Below are positions 10,524-20,392 of a stretch of DNA of 64,000 nucleotides, piece after piece. Source of the DNA: Neobacillus sp. CF12 (GTDB lineage: Bacteria > Bacillota > Bacilli > Bacillales > Cytobacillaceae); contig NZ_JAUCEU010000007.1 of assembly GCF_030348765.1 (NCBI RefSeq), positions 3,227,501 to 3,291,500 of the forward strand, given 5' to 3'. Both the position numbers and the translations under genes were made by a program. The notes beneath the pieces were generated by a model that saw nothing but the letters and a program-made list of their open reading frames with translations, was not told the origin of the DNA and did no database searches. Within the stretch, counting starts at the first letter, position 1. Each line of letters opens with the position of its first letter.

Positions 10524-12140
10524 ATGGATCGCCGTTTATTTTTAACCTATGTTGGAAGTAGTACTGCAGCACTAGTTGCAGCATCATCTGGAATTGGGGC
10601 ATTAACAGGTAATGCAATGACTGGGAACCATTTAATGAATGGACAGCCATCTGGAAAGGGCAACTCACTTACATCACCTTTTAAACCAATTAGTCGAACC
10701 TGGGAAAACGATGTGGTACTCCCTAAAGGGTACAACTACTCCATTATCGCTTCTTATGGTGATGTGATTAACTCAAAGGGTGAAAAATTTGGGGATGCTG
10801 CTGACCTTACTGTTTATTTTCCAATTGATAGTTTAAAAGGTGGAAACAATTCCGAAGAAGGCTTGATTTGGGTAAATCACGAGTTCCCTGAACCCGAAAA
10901 CTATATGAAAATGTTAGGAATCAATCAATCTACTTTTAAAAAGGAAAATCTAGCAAGCTATCCGGAGCTTCTTAAAATGGAAAAAGAAGCTGTCGGCGGT
11001 TCTGTCATTCACGTTAAAAAAGAAAAAGACGGATGGAAGCTTGTTGTAAACGATACATATAATCGCCGTGTCGATGGAAATACTCCGATTGAATTAACGG
11101 GTCCAGCACGTGGAAGTAGTGCTGTAAAAGGTGCAACGAAAGTGTTTGGCTCTTTAGGAAACTGCAGCGGCGGACGTACACTTTGGAATACAGCTTTATC
11201 CTGTGAAGAAAACACAGAATATGGCGATGATTATGGCTGGCCTAATTTTACGGATGAACATTACGGCTGGGTTGTCGAGGTCGATCCCTTTGATCCAAAA
11301 AGACCTGTCCGAAAGCATACTGCCCTAGGTCGTTTTTCTCATGAAAATACTGCAATGGGTTTAACCAATGACGGTCGTGTTGTTGTTTATATGGGTGATG
11401 ATAAAAGTGATGCATGTTTCTATAAATTTATCAGCAGTAAGAAATTCAATCCTGCCAATCGCGAAGCCAATTTCGATATCTTAGAAAGTGGAACTTTATA
11501 TGTGGCAAGTATGAGCCAACAAAAATGGATTGCCCTTGATCATGCAACGAATTCTACTCTGCAAAGCAAATATGTTGATCAGGCTGCAGTTTTAACAGAT
11601 GCACGCACTGCAGGTATTGCTGTCGGCGGTACGAAATTAGACCGTCCAGAAGATGTGGAAATTCATCCTCACGATGGATCAGTTTTCTTAGCGTTAACAA
11701 ACAACACTGGTCACGGTAATTTCCATGGTCAAATTGTTCGATTTGCACCTGCAAACGGCGACCATGCAAGTGAATCCTTCACGTTTGAAGTATTTGTTGC
11801 CGGCGGACAGCAAAGCGGGATTACCTGCCCGGACAATCTTCACTTTGACAGCAAAGGGAACCTATGGGTTGTGGAAGATTTTGGTGCAACAGAAACAAAC
11901 CAGTATGCTGCTTATAAAAACTGTGGTGTATTCATGATTCCAACTGATGGTAAACAATACGGGGAACCTTTCCAATTTGCCTCAGGTCCAAAAGGCAGTG
12001 AACTTACAGGTCCATGGTTAACGCCAGACGAAAAAACTTTATTCTTAGATGTGCAGCATCCAAGTACATGGAATCAACATCCCGGACAAACATTTGGCCG
12101 TTCTTGTTTGATTGCTGTACAAGGTGGAAGCTTTAAATAA
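10524..12140 (+). CDS. phoX: Tat-exported alkaline phosphatase PhoX family (DUF839)
   Basis: 538-aa secreted metallophosphatase. The N-terminus has a twin-arginine signal (MDRRLFLTYVG) and a hydrophobic stretch to about residue 30. The PhoX family uses iron, calcium and a mu-oxo bridge to release phosphate from monoesters. Family features include WVNHEFPEP, SCEENTEYGDDYGW, GRFSHENTA, RPEDVEIHP and WVVEDFG. GGGGAG lies before the ATG. It is preceded by a Pho box and followed within 1.2 kb by tatA and tatC, so transcription under phosphate limitation and export by the adjacent Tat pair are inferred. It differs from Bacillus subtilis, where phoD takes this position. Confidence 0.88.
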   Translation: MDRRLFLTYVGSSTAALVAASSGIGALTGNAMTGNHLMNGQPSGKGNSLTSPFKPISRTWENDVVLPKGYNYSIIASYGDVINSKGEKFGDAADLTVYFPIDSLKGGNNSEEGLIWVNHEFPEPENYMKMLGINQSTFKKENLASYPELLKMEKEAVGGSVIHVKKEKDGWKLVVNDTYNRRVDGNTPIELTGPARGSSAVKGATKVFGSLGNCSGGRTLWNTALSCEENTEYGDDYGWPNFTDEHYGWVVEVDPFDPKRPVRKHTALGRFSHENTAMGLTNDGRVVVYMGDDKSDACFYKFISSKKFNPANREANFDILESGTLYVASMSQQKWIALDHATNSTLQSKYVDQAAVLTDARTAGIAVGGTKLDRPEDVEIHPHDGSVFLALTNNTGHGNFHGQIVRFAPANGDHASESFTFEVFVAGGQQSGITCPDNLHFDSKGNLWVVEDFGATETNQYAAYKNCGVFMIPTDGKQYGEPFQFASGPKGSELTGPWLTPDEKTLFLDVQHPSTWNQHPGQTFGRSCLIAVQGGSFK

Positions 12141-12165
12141 CCATCTGGAAGGAGCAATTCTCATC

Positions 12166-12336
12166 ATGTTCGTTTGTTCAAACCACGTAAGGGATGCCTT
12201 GAGGCTTATGTTTGTTCCTCATATTAAATTAATTGCAGAGGAAGAGAGCTTTCGATGTCATCTTTGTAAAAATAAGGCCAAATATAAGCTATTTCATTAC
12301 GCCCATCTAAGGAATAGACCAAAGAAAGTTATATAA
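12166..12336 (+). CDS. CxxH/CxxC mini-protein (BA_5709-like)
   Basis: 56-aa protein with CSNH near the start (residues 4-7) and CHLC later (about 31-34), then a short basic tail. This spacing matches the CxxH/CxxC protein family known in Bacillus and probably binds one zinc ion or uses thiols. Its function is unknown. GGAAGGAG lies 9 nt before ATG at 12166; the longer frame from 12112 would overlap phoX and lacks that site. It sits between phoX and tatA, 16 bp before tatA, so it is likely co-transcribed. Confidence 0.72.
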   Translation: MFVCSNHVRDALRLMFVPHIKLIAEEESFRCHLCKNKAKYKLFHYAHLRNRPKKVI

Positions 12337-12352
12337 AGGAGGGATTTTTACA

Positions 12353-12550
12353 ATGCTACAAAACATAGGTATTCCAGGCTTAATACTTGTCCTTGTGATC
12401 GCACTAATCATTTTCGGACCATCAAAACTACCGGAACTAGGCCGTGCTGTTGGCTCAACCTTAAAGGAATTTAAAAAATCAACCCGCGATTTGGTCTCGG
12501 ATGATTCCACCGATAAAGTACAGTCCAAAAAGGAAGAAAAAACAATTTAA
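12353..12550 (+). CDS. tatA: Sec-independent translocase subunit TatA
   Basis: 65-aa TatA/E protein: a short N-terminal transmembrane helix ([17 protein letters not shown]), the [22 protein letters not shown] hinge and amphipathic helix, and a charged tail. TatA forms the variable-size pore that carries folded twin-arginine precursors. AAAGGAGGG lies just before the ATG. With TatC it makes a minimal two-component Tat system of the Gram-positive type. Neighbouring phoX is the likely cargo. Confidence 0.95.
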   Translation: MLQNIGIPGLILVLVIALIIFGPSKLPELGRAVGSTLKEFKKSTRDLVSDDSTDKVQSKKEEKTI

Positions 12551-12564
12551 ACGTTTATCTAAGG

Positions 12565-12601
12565 AAGATGCGAGCAGCTGGTTTGTGCTTGCATCTTTTT
12601 T
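12565..12601 (+). terminator. attenuator between tatA and tatC
   Basis: Stem AAGATGCGAGCA / TGCTTGCATCTT (12 bp, one G-T pair, 9-nt loop) followed by TTTTT and at once by the tatC Shine-Dalgarno site. It looks like a rho-independent terminator inside the operon, which would lower TatC relative to TatA. Confidence 0.7.
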
Positions 12602-12615
12602 AAGGAGGGAAACCG

Positions 12616-13341
12616 TTGTCGAAACCACAAGATATGGATTTAATCGGTCATTTTGAAGAATTACGCAAACGGCTTATTATTACACTAGGCACCTTCATGG
12701 TTTTGCTGATTTTAGCCTTTCTCTATGTTGAGGATATTTATCAATGGCTTGTACGAGATTTAGAGGTTAAATTGGCTATTCTAGGACCAAGCGATATTTT
12801 ATGGGTATATTTATTGCTATCCTGCGTCATCGCAATTTCAGGAACTATACCCATGGCTGCCTATCAAATCTGGTTGTTTGTCCGTCCAGCATTGAAGGAA
12901 ATGGAAAGGAAAGTCACACTTGCCTATATTCCAGCATTATTCCTCCTTTTTATCATAGGAATTAGCTTCGGATATTTCGTCATTTTCCCGATTGTCTTTC
13001 AATTCCTTCTCTCCTTGTCGGAGGATATGTTCATGACTTTCTTTACCACAGAGAAGTATTTTCAGTTCCTGCTTCATATGACCTTGCCTTTTGGATTCTT
13101 ATTTGAACTTCCTGTTGTGATCATGTTCCTGACCAGTCTTGGAGTACTGAACCCATATCGATTGCAAAAGATTAGAAAATACTCCTATTTTGTTCTTATC
13201 GTAACAGCTGTTTTAATCACGCCTCCGGATTTACTATCAGATATTTTGGTAATCATCCCACTTATCTTTTTATATGAGTGTAGTGTTTTGTTATCGAAGG
13301 TGGTTTATAGACGAAAACAAAGATTCGAAGTTGCCGCTTGA
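12616..13341 (+). CDS. tatC: Sec-independent translocase subunit TatC
   Basis: 241-aa polytopic membrane protein with six predicted helices. The N-terminal DLIGHFEELRKRLIIT segment is the TatC signature that helps read the twin-arginine motif, and YFVIFPIVFQFLLSL and LPFGFLFELPVVIMFL match the conserved core. TTG start, with AAGGAGGG 7 nt upstream. It is last gene of the phoX-CxxH/CxxC-tatA-tatC group and receives the Tat signal peptide before TatA recruitment. Confidence 0.95.
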   Translation: MSKPQDMDLIGHFEELRKRLIITLGTFMVLLILAFLYVEDIYQWLVRDLEVKLAILGPSDILWVYLLLSCVIAISGTIPMAAYQIWLFVRPALKEMERKVTLAYIPALFLLFIIGISFGYFVIFPIVFQFLLSLSEDMFMTFFTTEKYFQFLLHMTLPFGFLFELPVVIMFLTSLGVLNPYRLQKIRKYSYFVLIVTAVLITPPDLLSDILVIIPLIFLYECSVLLSKVVYRRKQRFEVAA

Positions 13342-13418
13342 GTTCTAGTTCTTATTCTCTAGTGTTCCTAATAGAATGGTTTATGACTTCTATATAAATA
13401 GGTAAAGGGGATGTTTTT

Positions 13419-14207
13419 ATGAAGATTCAACGGCTTGGACATGCTATGTACATTTTAACGAGTGGTGAAGGGAAAAATTATTTAATCGACCCTTTTTTTG
13501 ATATGAATCCTGGTTTTCCCAAGGAGTTAAACATAGCTAGTTTCTATCAATCTATCGATTGTGTTTTTCTAACACACGGTCATTTTGATCATACAAGCGG
13601 TTTGTCAAAAATCGTGGAGCACAAACCGGAGATCATGATTGTTGCTCAATATGAACTAGCATTAATACTTCTCCAACAAGGCATTAAAAATGTCCTTCCG
13701 ATTAATATTGGCGGTTCGGTATCGTTTGATGATGTAACCGTAACAATGGTTCAGGCAAGGCATTCTTCCTCCTATGGAGAAACAACAGGTACTCCGGTAT
13801 ATGCCGGGGAGTCAGCGGGATATGTGTTTGATTTTAAAAACGACTATACTCTCTATCATTCAGGTGATACCGCCTTAATGGCAGATATGAAACTGATCCA
13901 AGATGTTTATCAGCCTGAAATTGCCATTCTCTCTTCATCCGGACACTTTACCATGGGACCAAAAGAAGCTGCCTATGCTGTTAGGAATCTATTAAATGTA
14001 AAATATGTAATCCCTAGCCACACCTTCCCAACAACTGAAACAGCAGCCTCACCAGAATCATTAGCACAATTATTGGCGGCCTTCCCAATAGTAGAATTTA
14101 TGATCGATAGAGACAACGAATTAAAAGAACTACTAAAAGATTATAAAAAAACCATCGTCATCCCCTTAGCATATGGAGAAGAAAGAGAGTTTCAGTTAAA
14201 AGACTAA
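13419..14207 (+). CDS. metallo-beta-lactamase-fold hydrolase, UPF0173-like
   Basis: 262-aa soluble metal-dependent hydrolase. The HxHxDH motif is at H53, H55, D57, H58; further ligands appear in QARHSSS, YHSGDTAL and PSHTFPT. The layout resembles the UPF0173/YtkL group, whose substrates are unknown. AAAGGGG lies before the ATG. It lies 77 bp after tatC but has its own leader; it ends at a very long hairpin. It could have been drawn into the Pho group or be independent. Confidence 0.82.
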   Translation: MKIQRLGHAMYILTSGEGKNYLIDPFFDMNPGFPKELNIASFYQSIDCVFLTHGHFDHTSGLSKIVEHKPEIMIVAQYELALILLQQGIKNVLPINIGGSVSFDDVTVTMVQARHSSSYGETTGTPVYAGESAGYVFDFKNDYTLYHSGDTALMADMKLIQDVYQPEIAILSSSGHFTMGPKEAAYAVRNLLNVKYVIPSHTFPTTETAASPESLAQLLAAFPIVEFMIDRDNELKELLKDYKKTIVIPLAYGEEREFQLKD

Positions 14208-14216
14208 AAATGGCTG

Positions 14217-14265
14217 CTATAGATAAAAGGGATACTGCCAGAGGCAGTATCCCTTTTATCTATAG
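14217..14265. terminator. bidirectional terminator, 23-bp stem
   Basis: A perfect hairpin with 23-bp arms (14217-14239 and 14243-14265) and a 3-nt AGA loop, between converging genes. Such a long perfect stem is unusual for a plain terminator. A degenerate relative (AAAGGATAC / GTATCCTTT) is at 16360-16388, and in both places repeat A follows. Confidence 0.75.
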
Positions 14266-14267
14266 TA

Positions 14268-14320
14268 ACTGTCCGCCTGAGGTGGACAGTGTCCACGAGT
14301 GGTGACAGGCACCGAGTTGG
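14268..14320. repeat. interspersed repeat A, copy 2
   Basis: ACTGTCCGCCTGAGGTGGACAG, then GTGTCCACGAGTGG, then core GTGACAGGCACCGAG. Matches the 16418-16471 copy almost base for base. It lies 20 bp past the end of the arabinofuranosidase gene. Confidence 0.8.
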
Positions 14321-14339
14321 TCATCTGGAATGAGCGATA

Positions 14340-16086
<1,747 letters not shown>

Positions 16087-16114
16087 TTTATAAGCAAGTA
16101 GGTCATCCGTACAA
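16087..16114 (-). promoter_or_regulatory. abfA promoter with overlapping AraR-like half site
   Basis: Minus-strand TTGTAC (16114-16109), 16-bp spacer, TATAAA (16092-16087). The -35 box lies in ATTCTTGTACGG, which contains the TTGTACG half of the Bacillus AraR operator (ATTTGTACGTACAAAT). A repressor there would block the promoter. Confidence 0.4.
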
Positions 16115-16183
16115 GAATCATAATTATTTGAGAAATTGCTATCTATCACACCTATAAATTATTGGTGTTGTACACAACCTCAG

Positions 16184-16200
16184 AACTTGTACGTATAACT
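16184..16200. promoter_or_regulatory. candidate AraR box
   Basis: AACTTGTACGTATAACT contains TTGTACGTA, a good match to the left and centre of the AraR consensus. A third similar half site (ATACATACAAGT) lies near 16269-16280. Several spaced boxes would suit AraR looping at abfA; no AraR gene is in the window. Confidence 0.4.
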
Positions 16201-16359
16201 TTATACCCTAATTTTACCACCACTCCATACTTTTTCAAGAGACTTGACTATATATTTAAAAAATTCTATACATACAAGTTGACCCTTTTTCCCAATGTAA
16301 TCCTTCCACTTATGTACGTTCATGCTGTAATAGTTTTCAAGAAGAAACGCACAGCATAA

Positions 16360-16388
16360 AAAGGATACCACCAACGGCAGTATCCTTT
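16360..16388. terminator. hairpin after the amidohydrolase operon
   Basis: AAAGGATAC / GTATCCTTT with an 11-nt loop. It is a shorter relative of the 14217-14265 hairpin and, like it, precedes a copy of repeat A. It lies 90 bp past the amidohydrolase stop on the minus strand. Confidence 0.5.
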
Positions 16389-16417
16389 GTTATTCGTAAC
16401 TTTTACGTATATTTAGC

Positions 16418-16471
16418 AACTGTCCGCCTGAGGCGGACAGTGTCCACGAGCGGTGACAGGCACCGAGTTGC
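16418..16471. repeat. interspersed repeat A, copy 3
   Basis: Contains a perfect hairpin CTGTCCGCC-TGA-GGCGGACAG, then GTGTCCACGAGCGG and core GTGACAGGCACCGAG. It lies 7 bp past the stop of the amidohydrolase gene, like copy 2 after abfA. Confidence 0.8.
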
Positions 16472-16477
16472 TCACCA

Positions 16478-17653
16478 TTATTCATTTAAGAATGCCCAAG
16501 CATATTGCGCGTAGAGTTCTGCTCCTGTTGCGAGGGCGTCTTCGTCGATGTTGAATTTGCCGTGGTGGTGGGCCCATTCTGTGTCTTTTACCCGATTTCC
16601 GCTGCCGACTAGGGCAAAGCTGCCTGGTGCATGGTCGAGGTATTCACTGAAGTCTTCGCCGCCCATGGTTGGTTTTTCGTTATAGACCACATCATCCCCA
16701 AACGCATCTGCGGCAACTTTTTGAACTAGGTTTGCACTGTATTCATCGTTAATTACCGCTTTGGTTCCACGGATATATTCCACCTTTGCGGTTGCACCGT
16801 ATATCGCAGCTACCTGGTCAGCGTAATGCTGGAGCTGCGTTTCAATATGGTCCCTCGTTTCAGGGTGGAAACAGCGGACGGTCCCTTCAATTACTGCATT
16901 TTCAGCTATTACATTGAATCTGGTACCAACGACCATCTTTCCAATCGTCAGAACGGCAGGATGTTGAGCATCAACAGTTCTTGATACAACAGTTTGTACA
17001 TTCATGACGAAGGATGACGCTACGATCGCAGCATCAATACATGCATGCGGCATGGCTCCATGTCCGCCTCTGCCCTTGAACGTGACTCTAAATAAATCTG
17101 CTGAAGCAAAGGACGGTCCAGGGGTACACGAAACTTTGTGCGTTGGCATTTGAGACCAAATGTGGATACCAAAGACGTTATCCACTCCTTCCATTGCACC
17201 TTGTTTCACCAATGCTTTTGCTCCTTCTGCTACTTCTTCTGCCGGCTGGAATAATAGTCGCACATTACCCGGCAATTCTTCCTTTATATCATTAAGCGCT
17301 TTGGCGGCAATTAATAGCATGGCTGTATGGGCATCATGGCCGCAGGCATGCATTTTCCCTTCCTCTTTAGAGGCATATTCTAAATCCTTATTCAGTTCCT
17401 CCACCTGCAATGCATCCATGTCTCCACGTAAGGCAACCGTTTTACCCGGCTTGCCCCCTTGAATTTCCGCTATAACACCTGTGGGTTCGGTTTTTCGATA
17501 GGAGATACCTAATTGATCAAGGTATTTACATACAAATTCAGTAGTTTTGTATTCCTCCCAGGATACTTCTGGTTCGGAGTGAAGCGTTCTCCGTAACCGT
17601 GTGAGTTCTTCACTATATGTTTGAATGGCTTCTTTTATTTTTGCATGTATCAT
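16478..17653 (-). CDS. M20D amidohydrolase (N-acyl-amino acid / aminoacylase type)
   Basis: 391-aa two-domain metallopeptidase. Metal ligands are visible in KMHACGHDAHT (C104, H106), QPAEEVAEGA (E139, E140) and the C-terminal PTMGGEDFSEY. The family removes acyl groups from N-acetyl, N-benzoyl or other N-acyl amino acids, or opens indole-acetyl conjugates. It starts 2 bp after the carbamoylase upstream, in an operon with it and with a permease, so it probably completes degradation of imported N-blocked amino acids. The substrate is not known. Confidence 0.88.
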   Translation of the reverse strand: MIHAKIKEAIQTYSEELTRLRRTLHSEPEVSWEEYKTTEFVCKYLDQLGISYRKTEPTGVIAEIQGGKPGKTVALRGDMDALQVEELNKDLEYASKEEGKMHACGHDAHTAMLLIAAKALNDIKEELPGNVRLLFQPAEEVAEGAKALVKQGAMEGVDNVFGIHIWSQMPTHKVSCTPGPSFASADLFRVTFKGRGGHGAMPHACIDAAIVASSFVMNVQTVVSRTVDAQHPAVLTIGKMVVGTRFNVIAENAVIEGTVRCFHPETRDHIETQLQHYADQVAAIYGATAKVEYIRGTKAVINDEYSANLVQKVAADAFGDDVVYNEKPTMGGEDFSEYLDHAPGSFALVGSGNRVKDTEWAHHHGKFNIDEDALATGAELYAQYAWAFLNE

Positions 17654-17655
17654 GC

Positions 17656-18918
17656 TTATTCCGCCTCCGTTAACTTTTTGGCTGCTTCATATAGTACCTG
17701 AACAGCATTTGCTATATGACTTGAGTCGGACCATTCTTCCGGACAATGGCTTAACCCACCTTTACTCGGAATAAACAGCATACCTACATTCGTAAAATCA
17801 GAAAAGACCATAGCATCGTGACCTGCGCCGCTGTTGATCGAACACTTCGGAATACCTAGCTCACTGCTCTTTCTTTTTAACAAAGAGACAATATCCTTGT
17901 CCATCTCTTTTGGTTGTATATATAAAAGCTGCTCAACACTTACTTCAATACCTTGCTTACTATAAAAATCCGCTAAGTCTTTCACTTTTTGGATAACATT
18001 CAAAACATTGTCTTCCTTGCCTGAACGGATGTCCACTGTAAAAACTGCCATATTAGGAATGACATTCGCTCCATTCGGGAATACATTTAATCGTCCAGTA
18101 GTAACAACTGTGCCTTCCCCTTCTGATTCGGCAAGGTCTGGGAATTGTGCAATCATCTTAGCTGCAGTGACTAATGCATCGGCTCTACGATCCATCGGAG
18201 TGGTACCAGCATGTCCGGCTTGCCCCTTTACCGATACTTCTAATTGAGTCAAACCAACAATTGCTTCAACGACTCCAATGGGGATACCTTTTTCTTCAAG
18301 GATTGGTCCTTGTTCAATATGCATTTCCAGGTATGCCTTCATGGTTTTTGGATCTCTTTTTTTCGAAAGCGAAGGGTCAAGACCAATTTTCTTCATGGCA
18401 TCGACAGCATATACGCCATCTTTATCTTTTAAACGATTAAAACCTTCACCATCTAATAATCCTACAATTCCACGTGATCCCATCAGTCCGCCGCCAAATC
18501 TTGACCCTTCCTCTTCAACAAGAGCAATCACTTCTAAAGGATATTTTGGTGTTAATTTGTTCTCCGCAAATAGTGCTGCAACTTCAAGTCCTGCCACAAC
18601 TCCCGCTGGTCCATCATAGGAGCCGCCATTTGGAACGGAATCAAAATGGGAACCAATAAGAACACTTGGAGCATCCTTTAATGTACCTTCAAGCTTTCCA
18701 AAAATATTACCAAATCCATCTTCCCGAACAATTAAACCGTATTCTTCCATTTTCCTTTTTATATATTGGCGTGCCTGCAAATCCTCCGTACTATAGGTAA
18801 GCCGGGTAGTACCTTTGCCCGGTGTAGCGGTAAAGGTACTCAATGTATCAATATGGCTTTCAATTCTAACCTGTACGTGTTCTATATTTACTTCTACTTT
18901 TGTTTCCATATACTCCAA
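17656..18918 (-). CDS. M20 amidase, N-carbamoyl-L-amino acid hydrolase / allantoate amidohydrolase family
   Basis: 420-aa zinc- or manganese-dependent amidase. Metal-binding segments GSHFDSVPNGG, EEEGSRFGG, HIEQGP and the dimer-domain GHAGTTPMDRR are clear. The family splits N-carbamoyl amino acids, allantoate or ureidoglycolate; sequence alone does not choose. No other allantoin genes are nearby, so carbamoyl- or acyl-amino acids are more likely. A second M met at residue 4 (18909) is an alternative start. A paralogue lies at 55121-56362. Confidence 0.88.
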   Translation of the reverse strand: MEYMETKVEVNIEHVQVRIESHIDTLSTFTATPGKGTTRLTYSTEDLQARQYIKRKMEEYGLIVREDGFGNIFGKLEGTLKDAPSVLIGSHFDSVPNGGSYDGPAGVVAGLEVAALFAENKLTPKYPLEVIALVEEEGSRFGGGLMGSRGIVGLLDGEGFNRLKDKDGVYAVDAMKKIGLDPSLSKKRDPKTMKAYLEMHIEQGPILEEKGIPIGVVEAIVGLTQLEVSVKGQAGHAGTTPMDRRADALVTAAKMIAQFPDLAESEGEGTVVTTGRLNVFPNGANVIPNMAVFTVDIRSGKEDNVLNVIQKVKDLADFYSKQGIEVSVEQLLYIQPKEMDKDIVSLLKRKSSELGIPKCSINSGAGHDAMVFSDFTNVGMLFIPSKGGLSHCPEEWSDSSHIANAVQVLYEAAKKLTEAE

Positions 18919-18927
18919 TCCCTTTCC

Positions 18928-20133
18928 TTACAAGAATCCTACGAAGATACCAGCTAGTACAACAGACACAATGGTAACGGTGATGAATCCTCCGACAAGC
19001 ATTGGGGGCAGCATGTTGCTGGTCAGCATTTCTCTTTCTTTTTCATCTTCTGTTAAGGATTTAATAACTTCGTTTGTAATAATGTAATCAGCTGGAAAGC
19101 CATATAAGGCAGTTAGTGAAACCGCAAACGCCATTTCTTTACTTACTTTTAAAATCTTTCCGGCAATGAATGAGAAGATATACATTCCGATTACACCTAA
19201 TACAATGGTTCCGACAAGTGGATAAATGATTTCAAGCATCATGCTTGGTGTCGCTTGTTTTAATCCGTCAAAGATGAACAGCATAAGCGCCATGATGGCA
19301 AATCCAAAACCGTTTGCTTTTTGTAAAACCTGCTTTTCAAGGAATCCAACACTAGTAGCAATAACCCCGAATAATAAGCAAAGTACAAACGGGCTGACTG
19401 CAACAACCGGTGCTAATAGCGTTGAAGTTTGATAGGCTAAGAATGCGACCAATGACAGCCTTAAAAACTTAAAGAAATCTGTATTATATTTTTCCGGCAT
19501 ATTTTTAAAAAGTTTTAACTCAGGCTTTGCAACCGCTGACGCAGCTGCGACTTCAGCTGCAGCTTTCCCTTGTGCTTTTTCCGCAAGTTGTCCGCTGCGA
19601 TATTGTTGTAGTAGTCTTTTCCCTTCTTTTTTCAAAACAATAGAAGTAATCGGATACCCTGCAAATCCCTGCATTACATAAATAACGATGGCAAATACAG
19701 ATAATGATGCAAGTCCTGCTTCCTTTGCTCCTTCGGACATAATCAAGGCCGATACAACTCCACCGACTAATGGCGGAATGGCTACAACAATTGTTTCAAA
19801 ACCAAAAATGAATGTTCCTATTCCAAATAGAAATGCGATGATTCCTAAAATACCTGATAGAGCAATTACAATCGTTTTCCACTGATTCTTCAATTCTTGA
19901 ATTGATAGTAAAGTTCCCATATTCGTAATTAATAGATACATCATCATCGTGGCAACAACTGGTGGTACACCAGCAAGTGCTACGATATCCTGCGGGAAGA
20001 AAGTCCAATATCCTAATAAGAATAAGACAGCGCAAACGAATATTGAAGGTACCCATGCTTTGGTTCGAACTGCAACTAAATCTCCGATAAATAAAATCGC
20101 CATAAGAATGACTAACGCTAACATCTGTGACAT
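18928..20133 (-). CDS. multi-pass permease of unknown substrate
   Basis: 401-aa membrane protein with about ten hydrophobic segments. Two symmetrical glycine-rich parts (NMGTLLSIQELKNQW ... PPLVGGVVSALIMSEGAKEAG and a C-terminal part ending LTSNMLPPMLVGGFITVTIVS) suggest an inverted-repeat symporter fold of the GltS/2-keto-gluconate permease type. It may belong to DUF3100 or a related group; I am not certain. It is the first gene of the operon with the carbamoylase and amidohydrolase and is probably their uptake system. Confidence 0.7.
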   Translation of the reverse strand: MSQMLALVILMAILFIGDLVAVRTKAWVPSIFVCAVLFLLGYWTFFPQDIVALAGVPPVVATMMMYLLITNMGTLLSIQELKNQWKTIVIALSGILGIIAFLFGIGTFIFGFETIVVAIPPLVGGVVSALIMSEGAKEAGLASLSVFAIVIYVMQGFAGYPITSIVLKKEGKRLLQQYRSGQLAEKAQGKAAAEVAAASAVAKPELKLFKNMPEKYNTDFFKFLRLSLVAFLAYQTSTLLAPVVAVSPFVLCLLFGVIATSVGFLEKQVLQKANGFGFAIMALMLFIFDGLKQATPSMMLEIIYPLVGTIVLGVIGMYIFSFIAGKILKVSKEMAFAVSLTALYGFPADYIITNEVIKSLTEDEKEREMLTSNMLPPMLVGGFITVTIVSVVLAGIFVGFL

Positions 20134-20163
20134 ATGAGTCCCTTCCTTCTTGGATGAATTTAC

Positions 20164-20188
20164 TAATCTTTCGTAATCCGAAAGATTA
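20164..20188. promoter_or_regulatory. operator-like inverted repeat before the permease operon
   Basis: TAATCTTTCG-TAATC-CGAAAGATTA, perfect 10-bp arms, located between the promoter (20203-20231) and the permease start. Its place fits a repressor operator; no regulator gene is adjacent. Confidence 0.55.
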
Positions 20189-20202
20189 AAGTTATTACTA
20201 GA

Positions 20203-20233
20203 ATAATAATATAATTATAATTTTCAGTCAATT
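20203..20233 (-). promoter_or_regulatory. permease operon promoter with candidate CodY box
   Basis: Minus-strand TTGACT (20231-20226), 17-bp spacer, TATTAT (20208-20203). Overlapping the -35 box, AATTTTCAGTCAATT (20219-20233) matches the CodY consensus AATTTTCWGAAAATT at 13 of 15 positions. CodY represses amino-acid scavenging genes in rich medium, which suits this operon. Confidence 0.55.
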
Positions 20234-20351
20234 TAAATAATTGGAAATTTTCAAGTAATCGTTTTCATTGCTTTTGTTACCTATAAAAATTAACATTTTG
20301 CTATTCTAGACAAAGATTATTTTTTTCTACGCTATTATTTGAACAAAAAAA

Positions 20352-20379
20352 AGAACACCCCCAATCAAATAATTGAGGG
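20352..20379 (-). terminator. terminator of the phosphatase gene
   Basis: CACCCCCAAT / ATTGAGGGTG (one mismatch) followed on the minus strand by a run of eight Ts. It lies 13 bp past the phosphatase stop. Confidence 0.85.
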
Positions 20380-20392
20380 TGCCTTTGTGGTA

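Noticed and set aside
16162-16359. 65-codon ORF upstream of abfA
   Set aside because: No ribosome binding site, low-complexity F/Y/K content, and it overlaps candidate AraR sites and a terminator.
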